Of a DNA stretch of 64,000 bases, positions 15,823 to 24,019 are shown piece by piece. A program made the position numbers and the translations under genes. Under the pieces are notes generated by a model. That model was not told the origin of the DNA. It saw only the letters and a list, made by a program, of their open reading frames with translations, and did not search any database. Source of the stretch: Lachnospiraceae bacterium YSB2008. GTDB lineage: Bacteria; Bacillota; Clostridia; Lachnospirales; Lachnospiraceae. Position 1 is the first letter of the stretch. Every line of letters starts with the position of its first letter. The DNA is taken from contig JHWR01000004.1 of the NCBI GenBank assembly GCA_000687655.1, positions 1 through 64,000 on the forward strand. Reading direction: 5' to 3'.

Positions 15823-17103
15823 ATGAATGAATCAAGAAATAATAAAATTGAATTATTGATGCCGGCAGGTTCTCTTGAGACTATGAAGACTGCTATAGAT
15901 TATGGCGCAGATGCTGTATATCTCGGCGGAAGCAGTTTCAGTCTCCGTGCGAAGGCTGATAACTTCACTCCTGGAGAGATGAAGGAAGGTATCAGATATG
16001 CTCACGAGAGAGGTATCAAGGTTTACCTCACTGTGAATATATATGCCCATAATTATGATCTTGAAGGAGTTAAGAAATATCTCCATGAGATAAAAGATTA
16101 TGGTTTTGATGCTGTGCTTGTATCTGACCCGGGAATCTTCACTCTGGTGAAGGAGATTATCCCTGAGATTGATATCCATATCAGTACTCAGGCCAATAAT
16201 ACGAATTATCTTACATTTAAGTTCTGGCATGATCTTGGCGCTACGAGGATAGTATGTGCAAGAGAGTTGTCCCTCGCGGAGATTAAGGAAACGCGGGCTA
16301 ACATTCCTGATGACCTTGAGATAGAAGCTTTCATGCACGGTGCTATGTGTATATCATATTCAGGCAGGTGTTTGCTTTCTTCTTACTTTACCGGAAGGGA
16401 TGCAAATAAAGGTGCATGTACTCATCCATGCAGATGGAAGTACGCGGTTGTTGAGGAACAGAGGCCGGGCGAATATCTTCCTGTAGAAGAGGATGAAAGA
16501 GGAACTTACATTTTCAATTCCAAGGATCTTTGCATGGTGAATCACATACCTGAGATGGTTGATGCGGGTATCTATTCATTTAAAGTCGAAGGAAGAATGA
16601 AGACAGCTCTCTATGTGGCCAGCGTAGCTAAGATATATAGAGAAGCAATTGATGATTATTATAGCGACATAGAGCTTTACAGAAGTAAAGCTGATTATTA
16701 TATGGAGCAGATCAGCGCCTGTACATTTCGCCAGTTCACGACAGGTTTCTATTTCGGAAAGCCGGATCATGAAACACAGATATATGACAGCAATACTTAT
16801 GTGCAGAATTATATTTATCTGGGGACTGTTGAAGAGGTTGACATAACTCAGGTTAAGATACATCAGAAAAACAAGTTTTCTGTCGGAGAAGAAGTTGAAA
16901 TCATGACATTTGCCGGTGACAATATCAAGGCGTCTGTTGTAAGTATAGAGGACGAGTATGGAACTCCTATGGAATCGGCTCCTCATCCAAAGCAGGAGCT
17001 TCATGTGGGGCTTAGAATCATGGGTGAATCAGGCGAAAGAGAACTTCCTGATATAGTAAAAACAGGTATGGTAATCAGACGTAAGAATGTTGACGAATGC
17101 TAG
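15823..17103 (+). CDS. Peptidase U32 family protein, TrhP/YrrO-like (tRNA uridine hydroxylation)
   Basis: 426 residues. The U32 signature EAFMHGAMCISYSGRCLLS, with its conserved cysteines, lies at about 168-186, followed by GACTHPCRWKY with two more Cys. Proteins of this family were once called collagenases, but several are now known to make 5-hydroxyuridine in tRNA (TrhP) or 5-hydroxycytidine in rRNA (RlhA). Adjacency to the TrmR-like gene points to the tRNA wobble pathway. B. subtilis has two such genes (yrrN, yrrO); only the longer YrrO type is present here. Confidence 0.82.
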   Translation: MNESRNNKIELLMPAGSLETMKTAIDYGADAVYLGGSSFSLRAKADNFTPGEMKEGIRYAHERGIKVYLTVNIYAHNYDLEGVKKYLHEIKDYGFDAVLVSDPGIFTLVKEIIPEIDIHISTQANNTNYLTFKFWHDLGATRIVCARELSLAEIKETRANIPDDLEIEAFMHGAMCISYSGRCLLSSYFTGRDANKGACTHPCRWKYAVVEEQRPGEYLPVEEDERGTYIFNSKDLCMVNHIPEMVDAGIYSFKVEGRMKTALYVASVAKIYREAIDDYYSDIELYRSKADYYMEQISACTFRQFTTGFYFGKPDHETQIYDSNTYVQNYIYLGTVEEVDITQVKIHQKNKFSVGEEVEIMTFAGDNIKASVVSIEDEYGTPMESAPHPKQELHVGLRIMGESGERELPDIVKTGMVIRRKNVDEC

Positions 17104-17168
17104 ATAATGACATTAACGTAAAAACGTTTATGGCATGCTTTTAGCTGAATGTGTTGGGAAAGAATATA

Positions 17169-18299
17169 ATGATAAGCTTCAATCAGACGCCGTACATCGG
17201 TACCGAACTCAATTACATAAGGAAAGCTATTGAAGAGAATCACAAGATCTGTGGAGACGGTGAATTCACAAGAAAATGTAATGAGTGGATAGAAGCCCGT
17301 ACAGATACAAAGAAGGCACTTCTTACTACTTCGTGTACACACGCTCTTGAGATGGCTGCGATACTCCTGGATATAAAGCCGGGCGACGAAGTAATAATGC
17401 CGAGCTATACATTTGTATCTACTGCAAATGCATTTGTACTGAGAGGCGCAAAGATTGTTTTCGTAGATATAAGACCGGATACTTTGAATATAAATGAAAA
17501 GCTGATTGAAGACGCTGTGACTGAAAAGACAAAGGCCATCGTTCCTGTTCACTATGCGGGGATTGCTTGTGAGATGGACGCTATTATGGACATAGCAGAG
17601 CGTCATAATCTGTATGTTGTCGAAGATGCCGCTCAGGGCATGATGAGTACATATAAAGGCAAGGCTCTTGGAACCATAGGGGACTTTGGAGCATTCAGTT
17701 TTCATGAGACAAAGAATTACAGCATGGGTGAAGGCGGCGCACTTCTCATTAACAGTGAGAAGTATATAGAGGACGCTGAGATCATCCGTGAGAAGGGCAC
17801 GAACAGAAGCAAATTCTTCCGTGGCCTCGTTGATAAATATACATGGGTTGATAAGGGAAGCTCATACCTCCCGAGTGATATGAATGCTGCTTACCTCTGG
17901 GCACAGCTTGAGGTGGCAGACATGATACTCGATAACCGTATGAAGACATGGGAGAGATACAGAGAAGGGCTTACTGATCTTGCCGAGAAAGGTTTTATAG
18001 AACTGCCTTTCATACCTGATGGTTATTCTCATAATGCTCACATGTTTTACATTAAGGTGAAGGACCTTGATGAACGTACGAAGCTTCTCAGCTTCCTTAA
18101 GGAAAGCGGTATACTTGCAGTGTTCCATTATGTACCGCTTCATACATCAATTGCAGGAAAAGAGTTTGGACGTTTCCATGGTGAGGATGTATATACCACT
18201 AGGGAGAGCAACAGACTGATCAGACTGCCGATGTTTTATAATCTGCCGGAGAAGGATCAGGAATATATATTGGAAAAGGTTCATGAGTTTTATGGATGA
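17169..18299 (+). CDS. DegT/DnrJ/EryC1/StrS sugar aminotransferase, WecE-like
   Basis: A PLP-dependent aminotransferase acting on nucleotide-linked keto sugars. It has 376 residues. The sequence follows the WecE/RffA type (dTDP-4-amino-4,6-dideoxygalactose transaminase) very closely: ISFNQTPYIGTELNYI at the start, TTSCTHALEMAAILLDI, and PGDEVIMPSYTFVSTANAF. The PLP lysine is K182 in FHETKNYSMGEGG. The ATG was chosen because GGGAAAG precedes it and because WecE proteins start this way; a GTG at 17151 is less likely. The product, probably dTDP-Fuc4N or a relative, would be the donor for the glycosyltransferase downstream. First gene of the glycan island. Confidence 0.88.
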   Translation: MISFNQTPYIGTELNYIRKAIEENHKICGDGEFTRKCNEWIEARTDTKKALLTTSCTHALEMAAILLDIKPGDEVIMPSYTFVSTANAFVLRGAKIVFVDIRPDTLNINEKLIEDAVTEKTKAIVPVHYAGIACEMDAIMDIAERHNLYVVEDAAQGMMSTYKGKALGTIGDFGAFSFHETKNYSMGEGGALLINSEKYIEDAEIIREKGTNRSKFFRGLVDKYTWVDKGSSYLPSDMNAAYLWAQLEVADMILDNRMKTWERYREGLTDLAEKGFIELPFIPDGYSHNAHMFYIKVKDLDERTKLLSFLKESGILAVFHYVPLHTSIAGKEFGRFHGEDVYTTRESNRLIRLPMFYNLPEKDQEYILEKVHEFYG

Positions 18300-18699
18300 T
18301 AAAGCGAAAAACAAATCCAATAGTAAAGTGAAGATTATATTTATCCTTCACATTCTGCTTATGGTTTTTTCACTTTGTGGAATTTGCAGCAAGAAGGCTG
18401 CAGGCGAAGCGTTTCTTAGTTTCAGATTTTGCATGTATTATGCTATAATGATACTGATTATGGGTGTCTATGCTATAGCCTGGCAGCAGATCATAAAAAG
18501 ACTTCCACTTACTACTGCATATGCAAATAAAGCAGTTACAGTTGTATGGGGACTTGTCTGGGGTATTGTAGTTTTTGGGGAAAAACTGACTATAGGTAAA
18601 GTTATTGGGGTGATCATGGTTATCCTCGGAATGATAATCTTTTCTCTTTCAGATGAAAAGGTTACAGAGAAAGAAGGAGGGGATGATCATGAAATATGA
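18283..18699 (+). CDS. Small EmrE/ArnE-like membrane transporter, first of a pair
   Basis: 138 residues with four predicted membrane segments (about 17-35, 50-67, 75-97, 105-122) and the DMT/SMR fold pattern, including the C-terminal FGEKLTIGKVIGVIMVILGMIIF helix motif typical of this superfamily. It overlaps the aminotransferase end by 17 bases; a second ATG at 18292 is an alternative start. With its partner it resembles ArnE/ArnF, which flip undecaprenyl-phosphate-aminosugar across the membrane. The substrate is inference. Confidence 0.75.
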   Translation: MSFMDDKAKNKSNSKVKIIFILHILLMVFSLCGICSKKAAGEAFLSFRFCMYYAIMILIMGVYAIAWQQIIKRLPLTTAYANKAVTVVWGLVWGIVVFGEKLTIGKVIGVIMVILGMIIFSLSDEKVTEKEGGDDHEI

Positions 18700-19039
18700 T
18701 ATAAGATATGTTCTTTTGATACTCGTTGCTTTCTTTCTCAGCTCCGTATCTCAGGTGATGCTGAAGAAGGCTTCTCAGAAACAATACGATTCTGTGATTA
18801 AGGAGTATCTGAATCCCCTTGTTATATTTGCATATTTACTTTTCTTCGGAACCACTCTCATGGCCATAATAGCTTACAGAGGAATACCGCTTTCCATGGG
18901 TGCTGTGCTTGAAAGCACATGTTATATCTATGTGACTGTATTTGGAGTAAAGCTGTTTGGCGAGAAGATAAATGCCGGGAAGATACTGGCGTTATTACTT
19001 ATAATTGCAGGGATTAGTGTATATTCGATATTTGGATAA
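18689..19039 (+). CDS. Small EmrE/ArnF-like membrane transporter, second of a pair
   Basis: 116 residues, four hydrophobic segments, with the same superfamily ending (FGEKINAGKILALLLIIAG) as its neighbour and a typical early SQVMLKKAS segment in helix 1. The start at 18689 is set by AAGGAGGGG about 7 bases upstream; the gene overlaps its partner by 11 bases, so the two are translated together. This suggests a heterodimer. The pairing directly before an ArnC-like transferase supports a lipid-linked sugar flippase over a drug exporter. Confidence 0.75.
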   Translation: MKYDIRYVLLILVAFFLSSVSQVMLKKASQKQYDSVIKEYLNPLVIFAYLLFFGTTLMAIIAYRGIPLSMGAVLESTCYIYVTVFGVKLFGEKINAGKILALLLIIAGISVYSIFG

Positions 19040-19054
19040 TGAAAAGGTGATTAC

Positions 19055-19987
19055 ATGAACAGGTACTCTTTCGTTATTCCTTGCTATAGATCAGAGCGTA
19101 CTATAGAAAAGGTTGTTAATGAAATAATAGAAATAATGAAACAGAAAAAGAATGATTCTTATGAAATCATTCTTGTAAATGACTGCTCTCCTGATGGAGT
19201 GTGGGAAGTTATTTCGAAACTTGCGAATGAACATGATAATATAGTTGGAATTTCTCTTGCAAAGAATTTTGGACAGCATGCTGCACTTATGGCTGGTTAT
19301 TCAAGAACTACCGGTGATTATATAGTGTCTCTTGATGATGACGGACAGACTCCGATTGACCAGCTTGATGTTTTGTTAGACAAGATGAATGAGGGATATG
19401 ATGTAGTATACGCTTACTATGAAGAAATAAAACAGAAAGCTTACAGAAAGGCAGGTACATGGATTGCAAATAAGCTGGCTGAATCCATGCTTGATATGCC
19501 GAAGGGATTTAAAGGCAGTTCTTTTTATGTTGCTAAAAGATTCATAATTGATGAGATATTGAAATATCAAAATGCATATCCATACCTCGGAGGCCTTGTC
19601 TTTAGAACAACAAAAAACATCGCAAATGTCAAAACGCATCATAGAGATCGTATAGAAGGAACTTCTGGGTACAGCTTTAGAAAACTTGTTTCATTATGGT
19701 TGAACGGATTTACGGCTTTTTCAGTTAAGCCTCTTGAATTCGGGGTTTATTTTGGAACCTTTATTTCAGGTTTAGGCTTCATATATGCAATATATATAAT
19801 CATAAACAAATTAATGGGTAATACGGGTGTTGAAGGTTGGAGTTCTATTACCTCACTCTTATTGATAATTGGTGGAATAATACTGATAATGCTTGGACTC
19901 ATTGGAGAGTATGTTGGAAGGATATATATTAGTATCAATAATTCTCCACAGTACGTAATCTGTAATGAAGTGGATAGACGGAGATAA
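19055..19987 (+). CDS. Family 2 glycosyltransferase, ArnC/CsbB/GtrB-like (polyisoprenyl-phosphate sugar synthase)
   Basis: 310 residues. A GT-A domain with YSFVIPCYRSERTI at the start, the LVNDCSPDG nucleotide-binding segment and the DDDGQ metal site near residue 93, followed by two membrane helices at about 230-255 and 265-290 ending in GLIGEYVGRIYI. This architecture belongs to enzymes that move a sugar from a nucleotide donor to undecaprenyl phosphate (ArnC, GtrB, CsbB). Neighbours supply the amino sugar (aminotransferase) and the flippase pair. The codon usage from here to 25.7 kb is more AT-rich than in the flanking core genes. Confidence 0.88.
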   Translation: MNRYSFVIPCYRSERTIEKVVNEIIEIMKQKKNDSYEIILVNDCSPDGVWEVISKLANEHDNIVGISLAKNFGQHAALMAGYSRTTGDYIVSLDDDGQTPIDQLDVLLDKMNEGYDVVYAYYEEIKQKAYRKAGTWIANKLAESMLDMPKGFKGSSFYVAKRFIIDEILKYQNAYPYLGGLVFRTTKNIANVKTHHRDRIEGTSGYSFRKLVSLWLNGFTAFSVKPLEFGVYFGTFISGLGFIYAIYIIINKLMGNTGVEGWSSITSLLLIIGGIILIMLGLIGEYVGRIYISINNSPQYVICNEVDRRR

Positions 19988-19988
19988 T

Positions 19989-21110
19989 ATGGAAAAATTG
20001 ATTCGAAAAATCAAGTATTCTAAGAATAAAAATCTGAATAATCTATCGTATCTTTTGAATACGGAGAAAACTATATGTATTTTTGGAGCAGGTGGGTATG
20101 CATATACTCTGATTGATGAACTTAGAAAATTGAGTATTTTTCCTGAATGCTGTGTAGTTGATGATGAGTATTATAAAGAAGGTATTCTTTGTAATAGTAT
20201 ATCAGTTGTTTCTATAAATGAATTCAATGAAAAGTATGCTGATTCTATATGTTTAGTTGGATTTGGTATTAAATACAAAGACCAGGAAAAGGAACTGAGA
20301 CGATTAAGAGGATTGATCACTGGTTCTATCGAAATAATAGATTTTGAGGATCAGTATTTGGAGTATTTTGAATACTTGAATTATGATTTTATTATGAAAC
20401 ATCAGAAAGAGTTTGAGTCTCTCTATGAATCGTTAGCAGATGATCTTTCAAGAAATATTTTGGTTGAATACCTTAATGGAAAAGTATCTGGTGACATGCA
20501 TCGTCTTGGTCAACTTAGGACAGATGATGTTCATGATTACGAACTGGAAATGGTTTTTTCTGAAAGAAAAACCGGGGTCATAATAGATTGTGGTGCATAT
20601 GATGGAAAAAGCGCACTTCAAATGTCGGAATATGCTCCGGATAGTAAGATATATGCCTTAGAGTTTGACGAGGATAATTATAGTTTATTAAAGAAAAACA
20701 CTGACGGTGTTGAGAATGTTTTGCCGATAAAGAAAGGTGTATGGAGTTCAGACGGAACAATCTGCATAGACGGAGAAGGACAGAGTACAACTATTAATGA
20801 TTCACCGAACACTGTATCTGGTAAAAAAAGAGTCGATGTGACTACAATTGATAACCTTGTTCATGGTGAAAGAGTGGCAGCGATTTTTATGGATATTGAA
20901 GGATCAGAATTGAATGCACTGGTAGGTGCGGAGTCAACAATTAGTTCTTTCAGACCTAAACTTGCGATTAGGGTATATCATAAACATGATGATCTTATTA
21001 CTATCCCCCAATATCTAATGAATAAGTATGCGGATAATAATTACAAGTATTATTTAAGATACAATTGTATGTATAGAGGTGCGGCAGATTTGACGCTTTA
21101 TGCTATTTAA
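19989..21110 (+). CDS. FkbM family methyltransferase with an N-terminal Rossmann-like domain
   Basis: 373 residues. Residues about 25-110 look like a small nucleotide-binding fold (TICIFGAGGYAYTLIDEL, then VVDDEYYKEG). From about 195 the FkbM methyltransferase domain follows (GVIIDCGAYDGKSALQM for SAM, IYALEFDED, VTTIDNL, IFMDIEGSELNALVGAE). Such fused proteins are common in surface-polysaccharide and flagellar glycosylation clusters, where they O-methylate sugars. The ATG at 19989 was chosen because GGAGA precedes it; an upstream ATG at 19965 would overlap the transferase gene by 23 bases. The substrate is unknown. Confidence 0.82.
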   Translation: MEKLIRKIKYSKNKNLNNLSYLLNTEKTICIFGAGGYAYTLIDELRKLSIFPECCVVDDEYYKEGILCNSISVVSINEFNEKYADSICLVGFGIKYKDQEKELRRLRGLITGSIEIIDFEDQYLEYFEYLNYDFIMKHQKEFESLYESLADDLSRNILVEYLNGKVSGDMHRLGQLRTDDVHDYELEMVFSERKTGVIIDCGAYDGKSALQMSEYAPDSKIYALEFDEDNYSLLKKNTDGVENVLPIKKGVWSSDGTICIDGEGQSTTINDSPNTVSGKKRVDVTTIDNLVHGERVAAIFMDIEGSELNALVGAESTISSFRPKLAIRVYHKHDDLITIPQYLMNKYADNNYKYYLRYNCMYRGAADLTLYAI

Positions 21111-21121
21111 TCGGTGAGTTA

Positions 21122-22000
21122 ATGATGAATATTCTGGTTATTGGTGGCACAAGATTCTTTGGAATACCTATGGTTGAAAAACTTCTCTCTGATGGAGACA
21201 GGGTTACTATCGCAACCAGAGGAAGCGCTAAGGATAGTTTTGGAGATTCTGTTTCGAGAATTATCATGGATCTTAATAATTCAGCAAGTGTTGAAAAAGC
21301 GCTGAATGGAAAAAACTACGATATTGTCATTGATAAGATGGCCTACTGTGCTAATGACATAAAAAGACTCCTGGACAATGTGACGTGTGATAGGTTTGTT
21401 CATATGTCGACAGCTGGAGTTTATGATTTGAATCACTTTGATATCATTGAAAAAGAGTTTGATCCTCATGAAGGGGAAATTGTTTGGAGTGACAGAGGTG
21501 AATTTTCATATGATGATGGAAAGAGAAATGCTGAGAGAGCGTTGGCTCAGGAGTATAATGATGTAGACTGGGTTTCGGTTAGATCACCATTTGTACTCGG
21601 AAAGAATGATTATACAAACAGATTGTTATTCTATGTTAAGAATGTCCTTAGCAGAACAGCAATGAATATTGATAATATGGATAGTAGATTCTGTGTGGCA
21701 GAGGAAAATGAACTTGGCAGATTTATAGCATTACTCTCTAAAACTGGTTTTACCGGGCCTATAAACGCTTGTTCTGAAGGGATTGTATCAGTACGGCAGA
21801 TTCTGGAATACATTGAGTTTAAGTCGGGAGTTAAACCTGTTTTGGATGTGAATGGCGTGAATGCACCATATAATGGTACAGTAGATAATTCTCTTAATCT
21901 TGAAAAGATGTCTTCATTAACAAATTCAATGTCAGATGTAAATTCATGGATTGAGCAGCTTCTTGATTATTATATAGACATGGAAAGAATAAATGACTAA
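21122..22000 (+). CDS. NAD-dependent epimerase/dehydratase family protein (extended SDR)
   Basis: 292 residues. The Rossmann glycine motif (ILVIGGTRFFGIPMV) is at the very start, a catalytic Ser is in FVHMSTAGVY, and the active-site YxxxK is YDDGK near residue 136. It resembles small atypical sugar reductases/epimerases more than classical GalE; a sugar-nucleotide or ulosonic-acid precursor substrate is likely from context. A second ATG follows at once (21125). The last 8 bases overlap the cupin gene (ATGACTAA). Confidence 0.8.
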   Translation: MMNILVIGGTRFFGIPMVEKLLSDGDRVTIATRGSAKDSFGDSVSRIIMDLNNSASVEKALNGKNYDIVIDKMAYCANDIKRLLDNVTCDRFVHMSTAGVYDLNHFDIIEKEFDPHEGEIVWSDRGEFSYDDGKRNAERALAQEYNDVDWVSVRSPFVLGKNDYTNRLLFYVKNVLSRTAMNIDNMDSRFCVAEENELGRFIALLSKTGFTGPINACSEGIVSVRQILEYIEFKSGVKPVLDVNGVNAPYNGTVDNSLNLEKMSSLTNSMSDVNSWIEQLLDYYIDMERIND

Positions 22001-22517
22001 AGAATATACACAAAAAAATGAAATGCTTCAGCATTATATAAATAAATGTGTCGATATTATGCATGATGCACATATAGTTCTTCCGAAGATTGCAAAAACA
22101 AGTTTATATCATCATGATGGAGTAGATAATATAGAAAATACAGGAGCCATGTTTATTAATGTGGTTAACCGTGATTATTGCAAAAGCTTCGTTGTCATGA
22201 CTAAAGGACAATTATATCCTGTCCATTATCATAGGATTAAAACTGAATCGTTTTATGTTCTGTATGGCACTCTTAAAGTCAAGGTAGATCAAGAGTGTTT
22301 CAGTCTGTTACCGGGAGAGATGATACATATCGGGCGTGGACAGGATCATTCTTTCTGGACAGAAGAAGGGGTTGTCTTTGAAGAAATATCGACAATGTAT
22401 GTTAACAATGATTCTGTTTATCTGAATGAAGAAATAAAGAAAAAAACTTATCCTGAAAGACGGACAATTCTTTCTGAAGATGATTGGAAGGAGATACAAA
22501 GACGTGCTGAAAGTTAA
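21993..22517 (+). CDS. Cupin-domain protein, D-lyxose-isomerase/NeuB-associated type
   Basis: 174 residues. Cupin motif 1 is an exact G-x5-HxH-x4-E-x6-G (from KGQLYPVHYHRIKTESF), near residues 70-90, and motif 2 has G-x5-G-x-G-x2-H around GEMIHIGRGQDHSF; together these give three His and one Glu for a metal. Cupins of this type are found fused to, or next to, sialic acid synthase-like enzymes and among sugar isomerases. Here the next gene is a KdsA-like aldolase, so production of its sugar-phosphate substrate or handling of the product is a reasonable inference. Confidence 0.75.
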   Translation: MTKEYTQKNEMLQHYINKCVDIMHDAHIVLPKIAKTSLYHHDGVDNIENTGAMFINVVNRDYCKSFVVMTKGQLYPVHYHRIKTESFYVLYGTLKVKVDQECFSLLPGEMIHIGRGQDHSFWTEEGVVFEEISTMYVNNDSVYLNEEIKKKTYPERRTILSEDDWKEIQRRAES

Positions 22518-23340
22518 TAGTTTTAGATTATCTGAAACATATCCTATTATAATTGGCGGAGATAGAATGACACTGATAGCGGGGCCTTGCTCTATAGAAG
22601 GGTGGGATATGTGCGATCAAGTTGCTGCTGAATTAAAGAGTATCTGCGACGAACTTGAAATCAATTATGTTTTTAAAGGTTCATTCGATAAAGCAAACAG
22701 GTCAAATGTACATGCCGGAAGAGGCGTCGGAATGGAAAAAGGACTTGTCATTCTGAATGATATCAAAGAAAAGTATGAGATTCCTGTTACAACGGATGTA
22801 CATGAAACATATCAATGTAAAGAAGTGGCAAAAGTTTGTGACATGTTGCAAATACCTGCATATCTATGTAGACAGACTGATTTAATTATGGAATCTGCAA
22901 GGACAGGTAAGGCTGTAAATATTAAAAAGGGACAATTCATGGCTCCATGGAATATGGATAATGTAATCGATAAAATGAAGTCCTGTAATAATGAAAAAAT
23001 AATACTCTGTGAAAGAGGTACTACCTTTGGATACAATAGATTAGTTGTAGATATGCAGGGACTGTTAGATATGAGAAAACTGGGTTATCCTGTTTTTCTG
23101 GATGCGACACATTCAGTTCAGCAACCGGGGAGTGGAAAAGAGTTTACGTCAGGAAACAGAGAATTTGCACCATATATGATGAATGCGGGTTTGGCAGTTG
23201 GTGTTGATGGTATATTTGCAGAGGTTCATCCTGATCCTGATAAAGCTATATCAGATGGGCCTAGCCAGATAAAGCTTAGTGATATTAGAAGTATAATCGA
23301 AAATGCAAAGAAGTATGATGATCTCACAAGGAGTCTCTAA
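22504..23340 (+). CDS. KdsA-like 3-deoxy-ulosonate-phosphate synthase
   Basis: 278 residues of the DAHP/KDO8P synthase TIM-barrel family. Matches to KdsA are strong throughout: VFKGSFDKANRSN, TDVHE, LCRQTDLI, NIKKGQF, NEKIILCERGTTFGYN, LDATHSVQQPG and EVHPDPDKAISDGPSQ. C29 in AGPCSIEG is the cysteine of the metal-dependent class (absent in the E. coli enzyme). It would condense phosphoenolpyruvate with arabinose 5-phosphate or a similar sugar phosphate. The GTG start is chosen for the AAGGAG 10 bases before; an ATG at 22480 overlaps the cupin by more and lacks a site. KdsA is typical of outer-membrane bacteria, so its presence here is notable. Confidence 0.88.
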   Translation: MLKVNSFRLSETYPIIIGGDRMTLIAGPCSIEGWDMCDQVAAELKSICDELEINYVFKGSFDKANRSNVHAGRGVGMEKGLVILNDIKEKYEIPVTTDVHETYQCKEVAKVCDMLQIPAYLCRQTDLIMESARTGKAVNIKKGQFMAPWNMDNVIDKMKSCNNEKIILCERGTTFGYNRLVVDMQGLLDMRKLGYPVFLDATHSVQQPGSGKEFTSGNREFAPYMMNAGLAVGVDGIFAEVHPDPDKAISDGPSQIKLSDIRSIIENAKKYDDLTRSL

Positions 23341-23341
23341 G

Positions 23342-24019
23342 ATGAAAGCTGTTATACTTGGGAAAGCCAGTTCTGTAAGAATAAAAGAAAAAAATTATAA
23401 AGAGTTTTATAAAGGGCTTAGTCTTTCAGATATTCTGATAGAAAAGCTTGAAAGAGTATTGGATAAGAAAGACATTTTTCTTAGCTGCGAGGATGAAAAA
23501 TTTCAATATGTAGCTGAGAAATGGGGAATTAACTTTATTCACAGAGATAAAAGGCTTACATTACTTGAAACCAATACTGTGGATGTTGTGAAAGGCGTAT
23601 GCAAAGATGTTCCGGGTGATGATGATATATTGTATTGCTCATGTATGGATCCTTTGTTCAATGATTATGAAACGATGTTTGAGACATGGAACAACTTAGA
23701 TTCAGATTATGATTCTTTGAATGTTATATATCCAAAGAAAAACTATTATCTCAATCAGAATCATAATCCGCTGGGATTCGGATTTGGAAGATGGCATAAA
23801 TACTCTCAGTTCTTACCGCCTATATATCAGGTAAGTTGGGCGAATGTTATTCTTACAAGAGATTGTATAGATAGATGTGGGTATATGATAGGTGAGAATC
23901 CGTTCTGGTATGATGCTTATAACCCTACGGTAGATATAGATACAGAAGATGATTGGGAATTGGCGCAGGTGATTTACGGTTATTATAGGGACAAATATGA
24001 AAAAAGTATTAATCCTTAA
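23342..24019 (+). CDS. CMP-sugar synthetase-like cytidylyltransferase (KdsB/NeuA type)
   Basis: 225 residues. The N terminus (KAVILGKASSVRIKEKNYK) follows the shape of the nucleotidyltransferase motif of NeuA/KdsB, although the usual glycine-rich ARxGSxR form is degenerate here (GKASSVR). DDDILYCSCMDPLF and VDIDTEDDWELAQ match the middle and final motifs; the last is a hallmark of this family. Expected role: activation of the KdsA-type product as a CMP-sugar. The ATG at 23342 is set by AAGGAG 8 bases upstream, overlapping the end of the preceding gene. The divergent first motif leaves substrate and even activity open. Confidence 0.72.
   Translation: MKAVILGKASSVRIKEKNYKEFYKGLSLSDILIEKLERVLDKKDIFLSCEDEKFQYVAEKWGINFIHRDKRLTLLETNTVDVVKGVCKDVPGDDDILYCSCMDPLFNDYETMFETWNNLDSDYDSLNVIYPKKNYYLNQNHNPLGFGFGRWHKYSQFLPPIYQVSWANVILTRDCIDRCGYMIGENPFWYDAYNPTVDIDTEDDWELAQVIYGYYRDKYEKSINP

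Noticed and set aside
22480-22503. ATG start for the KdsA-like gene
   Set aside because: It has no ribosome site and overlaps the cupin gene by 38 bases; the GTG at 22504 has AAGGAG before it and gives a family-like N terminus.
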